64,000 nt of DNA, from assembly GCA_964246985.1 (NCBI GenBank), contig CAXTSE010000003.1:173074-237073 (forward strand), in the 5' to 3' direction. The position numbers and the translations under genes were made by a program. Every line of letters starts with the position of its first letter. Positions within the stretch are counted from its first letter, which is position 1. This document shows positions 41,322 through 50,509 of this stretch, piece after piece. The notes below the pieces were generated by a model, which was not told the DNA's origin, made no database searches, and worked only from the letters and a program-made list of their open reading frames with translations. Origin of the DNA: CAXTSE01 sp964246985 (GTDB lineage Bacteria; Actinomycetota; Actinomycetes; Actinomycetales; Microbacteriaceae).

Positions 41322-42380
41322 CTAGGTCGCGGATGCCTCGGCGCACGGGTGCCCCGCCGACAACCACGAGAGTCGATCGCCATGCGCGGTCGAGTACGCG
41401 ATCGGGATGCCGTCGACCGCGAGCAGGAACGGCGTCGGCTCGGGCGCGGTCCGGGTGCCGATCGCGGCGGCCACGGTCGGCAGGGCCGACACGGGCTCGA
41501 GGGTCACGAGTCGCGCGCCGAGAGCGGGCACCGCCTCGAGGATCGCGGTGCGGTCGGCGGGCGGCAGATAGACGAGGGTGCCGAGCGACACGACGACGAG
41601 CGTCGCGTCGGCGGTCTCGGGTGAGCGTCGCGCCTCGCCCACCTGGGACGCCAGCTCGGCGAGCGCGTCGCCCGCGACGACGACCGGCGGATCCGCGGCC
41701 GCGGCGTCCAGCGCGGCCCGTAGCCGCTCCCGGCGTTCCGGCCGGTCGGGAGGAAGCAGCGCCTCGAGCCATCGTCGGTCGTCGGCCTCCGATGCCGACA
41801 GCGGGGCGAGGTCGATCCCGCGGCGCCACACGATCTCGGGGACACGGGTCAAAGCCGGGACCCCGGCCCCCTCTCCCCCGGACGTCGTGCAGCGCAGCAC
41901 CGGCTCCCCGTCGCCGAGCCTCGCCCCGTCGTCGAACACGTACGAGTAGCGGTCCGGCAGCAGACACAGCCCGGCGGCCGCGCCGAGCTCGAGCAGGGCG
42001 AGAGGTCCGGGGATCCGGGCGAGCGCCGCGACCAGCGGAGCGCACCGTCCCGGCTCGTTGGTCTGCGTGCGGCGCACCGCCGCCTCGGCCGCCACCGCAT
42101 CCGCGTTCGCGAGCAGCCACTCGCGCCAGACCGGGTAGTCGGCGGCCGGGGCTCCGAGCAGGTTCGCCACGGAGAAGATCAGCGAGGGCTGGCGATGCTC
42201 GCGCGGGAGTGCGGCGATGACTCCGGCCACTGCCGGGTCGGAGGCGACCCCCTCGGCCCAGGCCGTCTGCAGCTGCGACGTGCCGCGGAGTTCGATGGCG
42301 GCCCGCCGGAACCAGTCGGCGGTGTGCTCCGCGTCCGACCGCCCGTCGACCCGCTGGCCCGTCGAGGATTCACGCTGCAT
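41322..42380 (-). CDS. DUF2332 protein
   Basis: A 352-residue protein with the DUF2332 run: SPLY-like N-terminus (TADWFRRAAIELRGTS), PSLIFSVANLL, ALLELGAAAGLCLLPDRYSY and a methyltransferase-like closing part (TLVVVSLGTLVYLPPADRTA). LLELGAAAG resembles the SAM-binding glycine motif, so a methyltransferase-related role is possible. Alone in its orientation between DUF3263 and the divergent msrB. Confidence 0.87.
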   Translation of the reverse strand: MQRESSTGQRVDGRSDAEHTADWFRRAAIELRGTSQLQTAWAEGVASDPAVAGVIAALPREHRQPSLIFSVANLLGAPAADYPVWREWLLANADAVAAEAAVRRTQTNEPGRCAPLVAALARIPGPLALLELGAAAGLCLLPDRYSYVFDDGARLGDGEPVLRCTTSGGEGAGVPALTRVPEIVWRRGIDLAPLSASEADDRRWLEALLPPDRPERRERLRAALDAAAADPPVVVAGDALAELASQVGEARRSPETADATLVVVSLGTLVYLPPADRTAILEAVPALGARLVTLEPVSALPTVAAAIGTRTAPEPTPFLLAVDGIPIAYSTAHGDRLSWLSAGHPCAEASAT

Positions 42381-42484
42381 GCCGCAATCGTGCCCGACGG
42401 AATCGTCGAACGCCCCCTCAGCCAGAATTCTCCACCCGCGTCGGGTTGAATAGGACGACAGACTTCTCGAACCCTGGAGGACCG

Positions 42485-42928
42485 ATGGGCGACTACGCCG
42501 TCACCAAGACCGACGCCGAGTGGCGCGAGGAGCTCGACGCCGAGCGGTTCCAGGTGCTGCGCGGCGCCGCGACCGAGCGCGCCTGGACGGGCGAGCTGCT
42601 CGATGAGAGCCGTGCCGGCCTCTATACCTGCGGCGCCTGCAGCGCCGAGCTGTTCAAGAGCGGCACCAAGTTCGACTCGGGCTGCGGGTGGCCGAGCTTC
42701 TACGACTCGGTGAATCCGGATGCGGTGGAGCTGATCGAGGACACCACGCTCGGCATGGTGCGCACCGAGGTGCGCTGCGCGACCTGCGGATCGCACCTGG
42801 GCCACGTCTTCGACGACGGCTTCGGCACGCCGACCGGCCTGCGCTACTGCATGAACTCGCTGTCGCTCGGATTCCAGGCGGAGGGCGAGACCGCCCCGGC
42901 CCCCGCCCCCGCCGAGGCGACCGAGTGA
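42485..42928 (+). CDS. msrB: Methionine-R-sulfoxide reductase B
   Basis: A 147-residue repair enzyme reducing oxidised methionine. GGAGGACCG lies before ATG 42485. Two zinc pairs (CGAC and CATC), the GWPSF substrate site and the catalytic Cys in GLRYCMNS are present. A typical Ala/Pro-rich tail of ~12 residues ends the protein. It overlaps the next gene as GTGA. Confidence 0.95.
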   Translation: MGDYAVTKTDAEWREELDAERFQVLRGAATERAWTGELLDESRAGLYTCGACSAELFKSGTKFDSGCGWPSFYDSVNPDAVELIEDTTLGMVRTEVRCATCGSHLGHVFDDGFGTPTGLRYCMNSLSLGFQAEGETAPAPAPAEATE

Positions 42929-43461
42929 CCGGCGCCGTCCAGGAGGCGATGCGGCAGCGCCGCTCGCACTCGTCGGTCACCGATGCCGCCCCCAGCAAGC
43001 GCGAGCTGCTCCCGCTGATCGAGGCCGCCGCATCCGTCGCCGACCACGCGGCTCTCAAGCCGTGGCGCCTGATCGCGCTGCGCGGCGACGCGCGGCTGAA
43101 GCTCGGCGCCGCGATCGCCGAGGCCGAGGGCGACAGCAAGCCGTCGACGAAGCCGCTGCGGTCGTCGCTTCTCATCGCCGTCGTCTTCTCACCCAAGCCG
43201 AGCAGCAAGGTGCCGGACTGGGAGCAGGAGGCCGTCGCATCCGGTGTCGCGCACGCGCTGTCGCTGCTGCTCGACGAGGCCGGCTGGGGCGTGTTCTGGC
43301 GTACCGGGCACTACACCCGGTCGAAGCCGGTGCAGCGCATGCACAAGCTGAAGTCGGGCGAGCTGCTCATGGGCTGGCTCTACGTCGGCGGCAAGCCCGA
43401 GCGCAAGAAGAGCGGGCACCGCAAGCCGATCAACCCGAAGAAGTTCCTGACGACGCTCTAG
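42925..43461 (+). CDS. Nitroreductase-family protein
   Basis: A 178-residue flavoprotein from GTG 42925, coupled to msrB. The N-terminus MRQRRSHSSVTDAAPSK and AALKPWRLIALRG are nitroreductase FMN-site patterns; the middle SGVAHALSLLLDEAGWGVFW and the end are also usual. Likely an NAD(P)H-dependent FMN oxidoreductase. The pairing with MsrB suggests an oxidative repair role. Its stop shares CTAG with the convergent transporter's stop. Confidence 0.82.
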   Translation: MTGAVQEAMRQRRSHSSVTDAAPSKRELLPLIEAAASVADHAALKPWRLIALRGDARLKLGAAIAEAEGDSKPSTKPLRSSLLIAVVFSPKPSSKVPDWEQEAVASGVAHALSLLLDEAGWGVFWRTGHYTRSKPVQRMHKLKSGELLMGWLYVGGKPERKKSGHRKPINPKKFLTTL

Positions 43462-44441
43462 GCGAGCGGAGCCCGAGCCGCGCGACGGCGCGGCGGGATC
43501 GCCACCACCAGCACCGCCGCGAGGGTGACCGCAGTGCCGATGAGGGTGACGACGGCGATCCGGTGGTCGCCGACCGGCAGCAGCAGGTCGAACAGCGCGG
43601 CGGCGACCAGCTGGCCGGAGAGCAGCGCGAGACCCATCAGCAGCACGCCGGTGATGCGCACGATGGCGGTCTGCATGCCGATGAAGACGCAGCCGACCGC
43701 TCCGCCGACATAGAGCCACCACTCGGACGGGAACTCGGCGGGCCACGGCGCGACCAGCAGGTGGATGCCGAGCGCGATCGCGAGCAGCACCCCGCCGACC
43801 AGGAAGTTGCCGAACGTCGCCGTCAGCGCCGAGTCGGCGACCGCGCGCACCTGTCCGTTGACAGCCTGCTGCCACCCCACCGCGATACCGGCGATGAACG
43901 GGATGAGCAGCACGGCGAACGGCACCTCGCCCCGCACCTCCCCCGAGACGGCGAGCGCCACCGCGGCGAGTCCGAGCACGGCGCCGATCACGCGCTGGGG
44001 AGTGAGGGGCTTCGGGGCCATCGTGCCGAGTCCGCGTCTGTCGATCACCGACGAGCTCACGATCTGCCCCGCCACGATGCCGACCGTGAAGAGGGCGACC
44101 CCGACCAGCCCGACGACCAGCCCCTGCGCCAGCACGAAGAACGCACCCGCGGTGCCGCCCACGACATGCCACCACGGCATGCGGCGTGCGCGGACCGCGG
44201 TGACGACGCGTCCGACGCCGCGCCGCCCCGGCCTCCAGAACGCGAGCACGACCGAGAGCAGAACCAGGCCGGATCCGAACGAGATGAACGCGGCGACGAA
44301 GCTGTCATCGAGGCGGCGGGCCAGCTCCCCGTTGATGCGGGACTGCAGCGCCACGAACATGCCCGACACGAACGCGGCACCGACGGCGAGGGCGATGCGG
44401 ATCGGGTTCTGCGCCGGCGGCCCGGTCGGCGTCTGGCTCAC
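43458..44441 (-). CDS. DMT-superfamily transporter (two DUF606/YdcZ repeats)
   Basis: A 327-residue protein with about ten membrane segments in two homologous halves, the first from ~residue 14 and the second from ~170 (IPFIAGIAVGWQQAVNGQVR is the repeat of FVSGMFVALQSRINGELAR). DUF606 members are inner membrane permeases of uncertain substrate. Lies between the nitroreductase and tRNA-Thr. Confidence 0.88.
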   Translation of the reverse strand: MSQTPTGPPAQNPIRIALAVGAAFVSGMFVALQSRINGELARRLDDSFVAAFISFGSGLVLLSVVLAFWRPGRRGVGRVVTAVRARRMPWWHVVGGTAGAFFVLAQGLVVGLVGVALFTVGIVAGQIVSSSVIDRRGLGTMAPKPLTPQRVIGAVLGLAAVALAVSGEVRGEVPFAVLLIPFIAGIAVGWQQAVNGQVRAVADSALTATFGNFLVGGVLLAIALGIHLLVAPWPAEFPSEWWLYVGGAVGCVFIGMQTAIVRITGVLLMGLALLSGQLVAAALFDLLLPVGDHRIAVVTLIGTAVTLAAVLVVAIPPRRRAARAPLA

Positions 44442-44442
44442 G

Positions 44443-44515
44443 AGCCCCCTGTCGGAGTCGAACCGACGACCTACGCTTTACAAGAGCGTTGCTCTGGCCA
44501 CTGAGCTAAGGGGGC
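44443..44515 (-). tRNA. tRNA-Thr (anticodon TGT)
   Basis: On the minus strand: acceptor GCCCCCT/AGGGGGC, D-arm TAGCTCAGTGGCCAGAGCA, anticodon stem ACGCT/AGCGT with loop CTTGTAA (TGT), T-arm CGTCGGTTCGACTCCGACA. No encoded CCA. The upstream P-type ATPase gene ends inside it, at the TAA of the anticodon loop. Confidence 0.95.
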
Positions 44516-47339
44516 GACAGCCTCCGAGTCTAAACGCTCGTCGACTGCGCAGACGGAGGACGCTCTTCCGGAGCTCGTCGACCCACAGCACGACAGAGCC
44601 GAGCAGCACGCACGCGAGCCAGTGGCCGAGGTCGAGCGAGGCGGTCCCGAACGCGACCTGCAGGAAGGGGACCTCGACGACCGCGATCTGGAGCGCGACG
44701 CCGAGCGCGATCGATCCCCACAGCCAGGGATTGCCACGGAGGGTGCGGAACACCGTCGTCGTCTCCGACCGCGACGCGAGGGCGGTGAAGAAGGACGAGA
44801 AGACCAGCGTCGTGAACCCCGCCGTCCGGGCCACCTCCAGCGTGTCCGTTCCGGGTACGAACCCTGCGGGCAGGAACAGGTCGATCGCGAAGAGCGCGCT
44901 GGTCGCGGTCGCGGTGCCGAGGATGAGGACACCGGCCCACATGCCGCCGTCGATGGCATGCGCCCCGGCGGCGCGCGGAGGCCGGGACATCACGTCGTCG
45001 ACCTCGGGATCCATTCCGAGGGCGAGCGCCGGTCCGGTGTCGGTGAGGAGATTCATCCAGAGGATCTGGGTCGCGAGCAACGGCAGCACGACCGTCTCCG
45101 CGCTCGCGCCGGTCAAGCCGAGAGCCCCGGCGAAGACGACGCCCAGGAAGACCGTCAGCACCTCGCCGGTGTTGGAGGCGAGCAGGTACCGCAGGAACTT
45201 GCGGATGTTGTCGAAGACGATCCGCCCCTGGCGCACGGCCGCGATGATGGTGGCGAAGTCGTCGTCGGCGAGGACGATGCGGGCCGCCTGCTGCGAGACG
45301 TCCGTTCCGGCGATGCCCATCGCCACGCCGATGTCCGCGGCCTTCAGGGCCGGGGCGTCATTGACGCCGTCGCCCGTCATCGCCACCACCTCGCCCTCTG
45401 CCTGCAGCGCGGCCACGAGCCGGAGCTTGTGGGCAGGGGCGACCCGCGCGTAGACCGAGGTGCCCTGTGCGAGCCGGCGCATGCCGACGTCGTCGAGGGA
45501 GTCGAGCTCGAAGCCCGTGACCACATCCCCGTCGTCCGAGCCGATGCCCAGATCGTCCGCGATGCGGCGAGCCGTGCGGGGGTGGTCGCCCGTGATCATC
45601 ACGATGCGCAGCCCGGCACGCTGTGCCTCGCGGATCGCCTCAGCGACCTCGGGGCGCGGTGGGTCGATGATGCCGACGACACCGACCAGCACCAGATCCT
45701 TCTCGACATCGCGCGGGGTGACGCCCTCGACCGTGTCCACCGCCCGATACGCGACAGCCATCACCCGCAGAGCCCGCCCGGTGAGCTCGTCGACCGCGGC
45801 GAGCGCGGCTGCACGACGCGCGGTCGACAGGGGCTCGCTCCAGCCGCCGACGAGCTCTCGCGTGCAGAGGGCGAGCAGCACATCCGGCGCACCCTTGCTG
45901 AACACGACGGTGCCCTCGGAGAACGTCGACGTGGTGACCGCCGACATCATCTTGCGCTCGGACGTGAACGGGATCGTCGCCTGACGGCGGTATCCCGCCA
46001 TCGCTGCCGCGGTGCCGGGCAGCTTGCCCGCCGCGACGACGAATGATGCCTCCGTCGGATCGCCGATGACCGACCAGACACCGTCGGCACGGACCACCTT
46101 CGCGTCACCGGCGAGCGATCCGGCGGTCAGCAGCACCTGCGCCTCGAGCAGTGCCGCTCCGGTCAGGACATGACCACCACGGGTCACCTCACCGCGCGGC
46201 TCGTAGCCGACACCCGAGACCTCGGCACGACCGGATGCCGTGACGATCGTCTCGATCGCCATCTGACCGCGGGTGAGCGTTCCGGTCTTGTCGGTGCAGA
46301 TCACCGACGTCGATCCCAGGGCTTCGACGGCGCTGAGCTTTTTGACCACAGCGTTCCGCTTCGCCAGCCTCTGCACGCCGATGGCCAGCACGACCGAGAG
46401 GATCGACGGGAGGCCCTCGGGCACCGCGGCGACTGCCAGCGAGACGCCCAGCAGCAGCACGAGCACGAGATCGGCCGGCTCCCGCACCCCGTCTACGACG
46501 ACGATGGTGATCACGACGATGACGGCGATCGTGACGACGAGCGCCCCCAGCAGCCGTCCGAGACGACCGATCTCGCGGTCGAGAGGAGTGGGCCGCTCCG
46601 GCGTCGCCCCGAGCAGTCCGGCGATCGCACCGAGCTCGGTGGCGAGGCCGACCGCGGTGACGACGGCCCTCCCGGACCCCTGCGTCACAGCGGTCCCCTG
46701 GTGCACCATGTTCGACCGGTCGGCGAGCGCAGGGCGCGACGTCAGAGCCGTGGTCTGCTTCGGCGTCGACTCGCTCTCGCCGGTCAGCGAGGCCTCCGCG
46801 ATGCGGAGGGCACTCGCGTTCAGCAGGCGAGCGTCGGCGCCGACGGCGTCGCCCTCGGCGAGGACCAGCACGTCGCCGACGACCAGATCGGCGGAGGGGA
46901 CGCGGAGGGTGGTGCCCGAGCGCAGGACCGTGCTCATCGCGGCCGTCATGTCGGCGAGCGCCGCGACGGCCGCGGATGCGCGGGACTCCTGGATGAATCC
47001 GAGCGTGGCGTTGAGGAGGATGACCGCCGCGATGACGAGGCTGTCGACCGGCAGGCCGGCTGCGCCATCGAGCGCCCAGGCGGTGGTGGAGACGGCGACG
47101 GCGGCCACGAGGAGGTAGACGAGCGGATCGTTGAACTGCGACCCGATACGACGCCAGAGAGGCACCCCCGCTGCCGAGGGCATGGTGTTGGAGCCATCGC
47201 GTTCGAGCCGGCGACGCGCCTCATCAGCCGAGAGCCCGATCCGCGCGTCGACGTCGAGAGCAAGGGCGGCCTCCGCCGAGGACACGACCGTCGGATCGGC
47301 CATCGGCTGATGGTCGACCGTTGGATGCGCGGTGCTCAC
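44478..47339 (-). CDS. P2-type cation-transporting ATPase (CtpF-like)
   Basis: A 953-residue membrane ion pump. Features are the cation ATPase N-domain (residues ~20-85), the actuator motif TGES in EASLTGESES, the ion-site PEGLP (AAVPEGLPSI) in the fourth membrane segment, phosphorylation site CTDKTGT, the nucleotide domain with KGAP, TGDxxxT (VMITGDHPRTA), the hinge TGDGVNDAPAL and the C-terminal segments with NLLTDTGPALALG. The P2A pattern suggests Ca2+, Mn2+ or Mg2+; mycobacterial CtpF belongs to the DosR regulon. GTG 47339 overlaps the preceding small ORF. The last 12 codons lie in tRNA-Thr. Confidence 0.9.
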   Translation of the reverse strand: MSTAHPTVDHQPMADPTVVSSAEAALALDVDARIGLSADEARRRLERDGSNTMPSAAGVPLWRRIGSQFNDPLVYLLVAAVAVSTTAWALDGAAGLPVDSLVIAAVILLNATLGFIQESRASAAVAALADMTAAMSTVLRSGTTLRVPSADLVVGDVLVLAEGDAVGADARLLNASALRIAEASLTGESESTPKQTTALTSRPALADRSNMVHQGTAVTQGSGRAVVTAVGLATELGAIAGLLGATPERPTPLDREIGRLGRLLGALVVTIAVIVVITIVVVDGVREPADLVLVLLLGVSLAVAAVPEGLPSILSVVLAIGVQRLAKRNAVVKKLSAVEALGSTSVICTDKTGTLTRGQMAIETIVTASGRAEVSGVGYEPRGEVTRGGHVLTGAALLEAQVLLTAGSLAGDAKVVRADGVWSVIGDPTEASFVVAAGKLPGTAAAMAGYRRQATIPFTSERKMMSAVTTSTFSEGTVVFSKGAPDVLLALCTRELVGGWSEPLSTARRAAALAAVDELTGRALRVMAVAYRAVDTVEGVTPRDVEKDLVLVGVVGIIDPPRPEVAEAIREAQRAGLRIVMITGDHPRTARRIADDLGIGSDDGDVVTGFELDSLDDVGMRRLAQGTSVYARVAPAHKLRLVAALQAEGEVVAMTGDGVNDAPALKAADIGVAMGIAGTDVSQQAARIVLADDDFATIIAAVRQGRIVFDNIRKFLRYLLASNTGEVLTVFLGVVFAGALGLTGASAETVVLPLLATQILWMNLLTDTGPALALGMDPEVDDVMSRPPRAAGAHAIDGGMWAGVLILGTATATSALFAIDLFLPAGFVPGTDTLEVARTAGFTTLVFSSFFTALASRSETTTVFRTLRGNPWLWGSIALGVALQIAVVEVPFLQVAFGTASLDLGHWLACVLLGSVVLWVDELRKSVLRLRSRRAFRLGGCRPLSSVARATLL

Positions 47340-47491
47340 ACCAGATCCCGATCCGGAGCTCCAAGATCCAGCAGCACCTCGATGCCTCCTGTTCCCCCCA
47401 AGCCGACGTTGGCGGGATCGGTCCAGCCGCGCGCATGCTCAGGAGGCGCGGCCTGGGGCCGGGGCCACGCACGTGCGACCTGGTCACTCAT
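47336..47491 (-). CDS. Small protein (51 residues) between USP and ATPase genes
   Basis: ATG 47491 overlaps the stop of the 35-residue ORF (ATGA), and its TGA overlaps the GTG of the ATPase (GTGA), so the start and stop are fixed by junctions. Sequence: MSDQVARAWPRPQAAPPEHA, then RGWTDPANVGLGGTGG and IEVLLDLGAPDRDLV. No membrane segment, no known motif. Pro-rich first half and a short hydrophobic end. Confidence 0.7.
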   Translation of the reverse strand: MSDQVARAWPRPQAAPPEHARGWTDPANVGLGGTGGIEVLLDLGAPDRDLV

Positions 47492-47595
47492 GGTTGACTG
47501 GCGGGCTCGGTGCTCGGGAGCACGCTACACACCCCGTCGCCGTCGACCGAGAATGTGGGCACCTCGTCCTCGAGCGAGGCGTCGGGGGCGCTCAT
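47488..47595 (-). CDS. Very small protein (35 residues) in USP-ATPase operon
   Basis: ATG 47595 overlaps the USP stop as ATGA, and TGA 47488-47490 overlaps the next ATG. The 35 residues are acidic (MSAPDASLEDEVPTFSVDGD, then GVCSVLPSTEPASQP) with one Cys. A frame of only 36 codons bounded by two 4-base overlaps is unlikely to be chance. It may be a regulatory peptide or a short subunit. No family recognised. Confidence 0.65.
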   Translation of the reverse strand: MSAPDASLEDEVPTFSVDGDGVCSVLPSTEPASQP

Positions 47596-48035
47596 TCCGT
47601 GCCCCCGTCGCCGTCGCCGTGCATGATCAGGACGGGACATGGGGCGTGCTCCGCGCACGCAGTGCTGACCGAGCCGAGGATCAGCCCAAAGAACCCGCCG
47701 TGACCTCGGCTGCCGAGGACCAGCATGTACGCCTCGCGACTCGCACCGATCAGAGTCTTGGCGGGCGTGCCCTCGCGCACGACGACAGTCGCCCCTTCCG
47801 GCACTCCCGCGGGGAACACGGTCGCGAGCGCCTCGTCCATCGTGGCCTGGGCATCCTCTTCGGGCGACCACGACCCGACGAAGCCTGCGCCGTTCGGATA
47901 CGACCACGTGATCATGGGGACCAGTGGTCTCTCGAGGGCGGAGGCGATCGACGACGCCCTGTGGAGCGCCGCATTCGACGATTCGGAGCCGTCGACGCCG
48001 ACCACGATCGCGCCGGCGGGGATCGTGGCATTCAT
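47592..48035 (-). CDS. Universal stress protein (single domain)
   Basis: A 147-residue UspA-fold protein. The N-terminal strand IVVGVDGSESSNAALH and the ATP-binding site G-2x-G-9x-G(S/T) in VLGSRGHGGFFGLILGSVST are clear. USPs bind ATP and help survival in non-growth. Its start overlaps the phosphoketolase stop (ATGA). Confidence 0.92.
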   Translation of the reverse strand: MNATIPAGAIVVGVDGSESSNAALHRASSIASALERPLVPMITWSYPNGAGFVGSWSPEEDAQATMDEALATVFPAGVPEGATVVVREGTPAKTLIGASREAYMLVLGSRGHGGFFGLILGSVSTACAEHAPCPVLIMHGDGDGGTE

Positions 48036-50509
48036 ACCCAGTACCCCTCGATCGACTCAGGGTCGCGGACGGGCTTCACGACCGCCTTGGGGTGGAATCC
48101 GCGCTCGAGGTGCAGCTCCGCCCAGCCGACGACATCGGGGCTGTCGACGCCGCGCTCGTAGGCGTAGGCGCGGTGGCGGGCGCGCTCGTCCTCGAACTCC
48201 TGCGTGAGTCCCGCATACCGGTCGTCGAGGCCGGGGACGTGTCGGATGACATCCATCGCGAGGCGGTACCGATCGAGATCGTTGAGCATCAGCATGTCGA
48301 ACGGGGTGGTGGTGGTGCCCTTCTCGATGAAGCCGCGCACGTGCAGGTTGGCGTGGTTGCGGCGCTTGTACGCGAGCTGGTGCACGAGCGCGGGGTACCC
48401 GTGGAATGCGAAGACGATCGGGCGGTCGTGAGTGAACACGGCGTCGAAGTCGTCGTCGGGCATCCCGTGGGGGTGCTGCTGAGGGGTCTGCAACCGCATC
48501 AGGTCGACCACGTTGACGAACCTGATCCGCAGCTCGGGGATGCGGATGCGCAGCAGCTCGACCGCGGCGATGGCCTCGAGGGTCGGGACGTCCCCGGCCG
48601 AGGCGATGACCACATCCGGATCCTCGCCGACGACCTCGGAGCCCGCCCACTCCCAGATCCCGATGCCGCGGGCGCCGTGCACCCGCGCCTCGGCCAGCGA
48701 GAGGAAGGTGGGAGCGACGTGCTTGCCCGCGACGATGACATTCACCAGGTCTCGCGTGCCGAAGCAGTGCTCGGCGGTCACGAGGAGGCTGTTGGCATCT
48801 GCCGGCAGGTAGACCCGCACGACCTCGGCGCTCTTGCTCACCACATGGTTGAGAAACCCCGGATCCTGGTGCGAGAAGCCGTTGTGGTCCTGGCGCCAGA
48901 CATGCGAGCTGAGCAGGTAGGTGAGCGAGGCGACGGGTCGCCGCCACGAAACGGCCGCACTCGACTCGAGCCACTTCGCGTGCTGGTTGAACATCGAGTC
49001 GACGACGTGGATGAAGGCCTCGTACGACGACATCAGGCCGTGGCGGCCCGTGAGCAGGTAGCCCTCGAGCAGCCCCTCGACGAGGTTCTCGTTGAGCACC
49101 TCGATGACCTTGCCCTCGGTCGCGAGATCGAGGTCGGTGGGCTCCACCGACCCCTCCCACTGCTTCGATGTGACCCTGTAGACGGCGTCGAGGCGGTTCG
49201 ACGCCGTCTCGTCGGGCCCGAAGATGCGGAACGTATGCGGGTTCGCTGCGATCACGTCGGCAAACCACGATCCGAGCACGCGCGTCGACTCCGCCTCGAG
49301 ACCGCGGGGCGAACCGGCGCCGACCTCATGTCCATCGAGCGCGGGCAGAGCCAGGTCGGTCAGCAGCTCGCCGCCGTTGGCAGTCGGGGTGGCGCTCATC
49401 CGCCTGTCGCCTCGGGGCCGAAGGGACGCGACGGTCGGTGTGACGAAGCCGTGGTCATCGAAGAGGTCGGACGGCACGTAGCTCCGCATCCAGGTCTCGA
49501 GCATCGCGAGATGCTGCGGGTTCTCGCGCACCTCGGCGAGCGGCACCTGATGAGAGCGCCAGGTGCCCTCGACCTGGAGGCCGTCGACGACGCGGGGGCC
49601 GGTCCAGCCCTTGGGGGTGCGAAGGATGATCATCGGCCAGGCGGGGCGGCGGGGCGACACCGGTCCGCGCGCAGCGACGCGGATGGCGCGGATGTCGTCG
49701 AAGGCCGTGTCGAGAGCGGCCGCGAGAGCGTCGTGGACGACCATCGGGTCCTCGCCGTCGAACCCGCCCGACACGATGCGCGGCGACCACCCGTAGCCCT
49801 CGAGCAGCGCCACCAGCTCGTGCTCGGGGATGCGGGCGAGGATCGCGGGGTTGGCGATCTTGTAGCCGTTCAGGTTCAGGATCGGCAGCACGGTGCCGTC
49901 GGTGACGGGGTTGAGGAACTTGTTGAGGTGCCAGCTCGACGCGAGCGTGCCCGTCTCGGCCTCGCCGTCTCCGATGACGCAGGCGACCGTCAGATGCGGG
50001 TTGTCAAGCGCCGCGCCGAAGGCGTGCACCAGCGAATAGCCGAGCTCCCCACCCTCGTGGATCGACCCCGGTGTGCTCGGCGCCGCGTGCGACGGCACTC
50101 CGCCGGGAAACGAGAACTGCCGGAACAGCTCGTTCATGCCGGCCTCGCCCGCTCCGACGTGCGGGTAGACCTCGGAGTACGTGCCGTCGAGCCACGCGTT
50201 GGCGAGCAGCGCCGGGCCGCCGTGTCCCGGACCGGCGACGAAGAGGATCTCGGACCGGCGCTCGAGGATGATGCGATTGAGGTGCGCGTAGACCAGATTG
50301 AGGGCCGGGGACGTGCCCCAGTGGCCGAGCAGGCGGCGCTTGATGTCATCCGGGTGCAGGGCGCCGGCGATGAGCGCGTTGCGCAGCAGATAGATCTGCC
50401 CGACGGTGAGGTAGTTGGCCGCGCGCCACCAGGCGTCGACCGCGTGCAGGGGGTGGTCGGCCCGGATGGTGAGCTCGTGCGAGGCGGCGGGGGCGATCGT
50501 CGGGGTCAT
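48032..50509 (-). CDS. xfp: Phosphoketolase
   Basis: An 825-residue ThDP enzyme that splits xylulose 5-phosphate (and often fructose 6-phosphate) with phosphate into acetyl phosphate plus a sugar phosphate, giving ATP without oxygen. Marks are HPLHAVDAWWRAANYLTVGQ, the GPGHGG and GGELGYSL motifs, the ThDP site GDGEAETGTLASSW, PKGWTGP and the SHQVPL segment. ATG 50509 overlaps the USP stop; an earlier in-frame start is inside that gene. The location in a stress operon suggests use in oxygen limitation. Confidence 0.95.
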   Translation of the reverse strand: MTPTIAPAASHELTIRADHPLHAVDAWWRAANYLTVGQIYLLRNALIAGALHPDDIKRRLLGHWGTSPALNLVYAHLNRIILERRSEILFVAGPGHGGPALLANAWLDGTYSEVYPHVGAGEAGMNELFRQFSFPGGVPSHAAPSTPGSIHEGGELGYSLVHAFGAALDNPHLTVACVIGDGEAETGTLASSWHLNKFLNPVTDGTVLPILNLNGYKIANPAILARIPEHELVALLEGYGWSPRIVSGGFDGEDPMVVHDALAAALDTAFDDIRAIRVAARGPVSPRRPAWPMIILRTPKGWTGPRVVDGLQVEGTWRSHQVPLAEVRENPQHLAMLETWMRSYVPSDLFDDHGFVTPTVASLRPRGDRRMSATPTANGGELLTDLALPALDGHEVGAGSPRGLEAESTRVLGSWFADVIAANPHTFRIFGPDETASNRLDAVYRVTSKQWEGSVEPTDLDLATEGKVIEVLNENLVEGLLEGYLLTGRHGLMSSYEAFIHVVDSMFNQHAKWLESSAAVSWRRPVASLTYLLSSHVWRQDHNGFSHQDPGFLNHVVSKSAEVVRVYLPADANSLLVTAEHCFGTRDLVNVIVAGKHVAPTFLSLAEARVHGARGIGIWEWAGSEVVGEDPDVVIASAGDVPTLEAIAAVELLRIRIPELRIRFVNVVDLMRLQTPQQHPHGMPDDDFDAVFTHDRPIVFAFHGYPALVHQLAYKRRNHANLHVRGFIEKGTTTTPFDMLMLNDLDRYRLAMDVIRHVPGLDDRYAGLTQEFEDERARHRAYAYERGVDSPDVVGWAELHLERGFHPKAVVKPVRDPESIEGYWV

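Noticed and set aside
47224..47487. 87-codon minus-strand frame overlapping the ATPase start
   Set aside because: The frame with 4-base overlaps on both sides (47336-47491) explains the region better.
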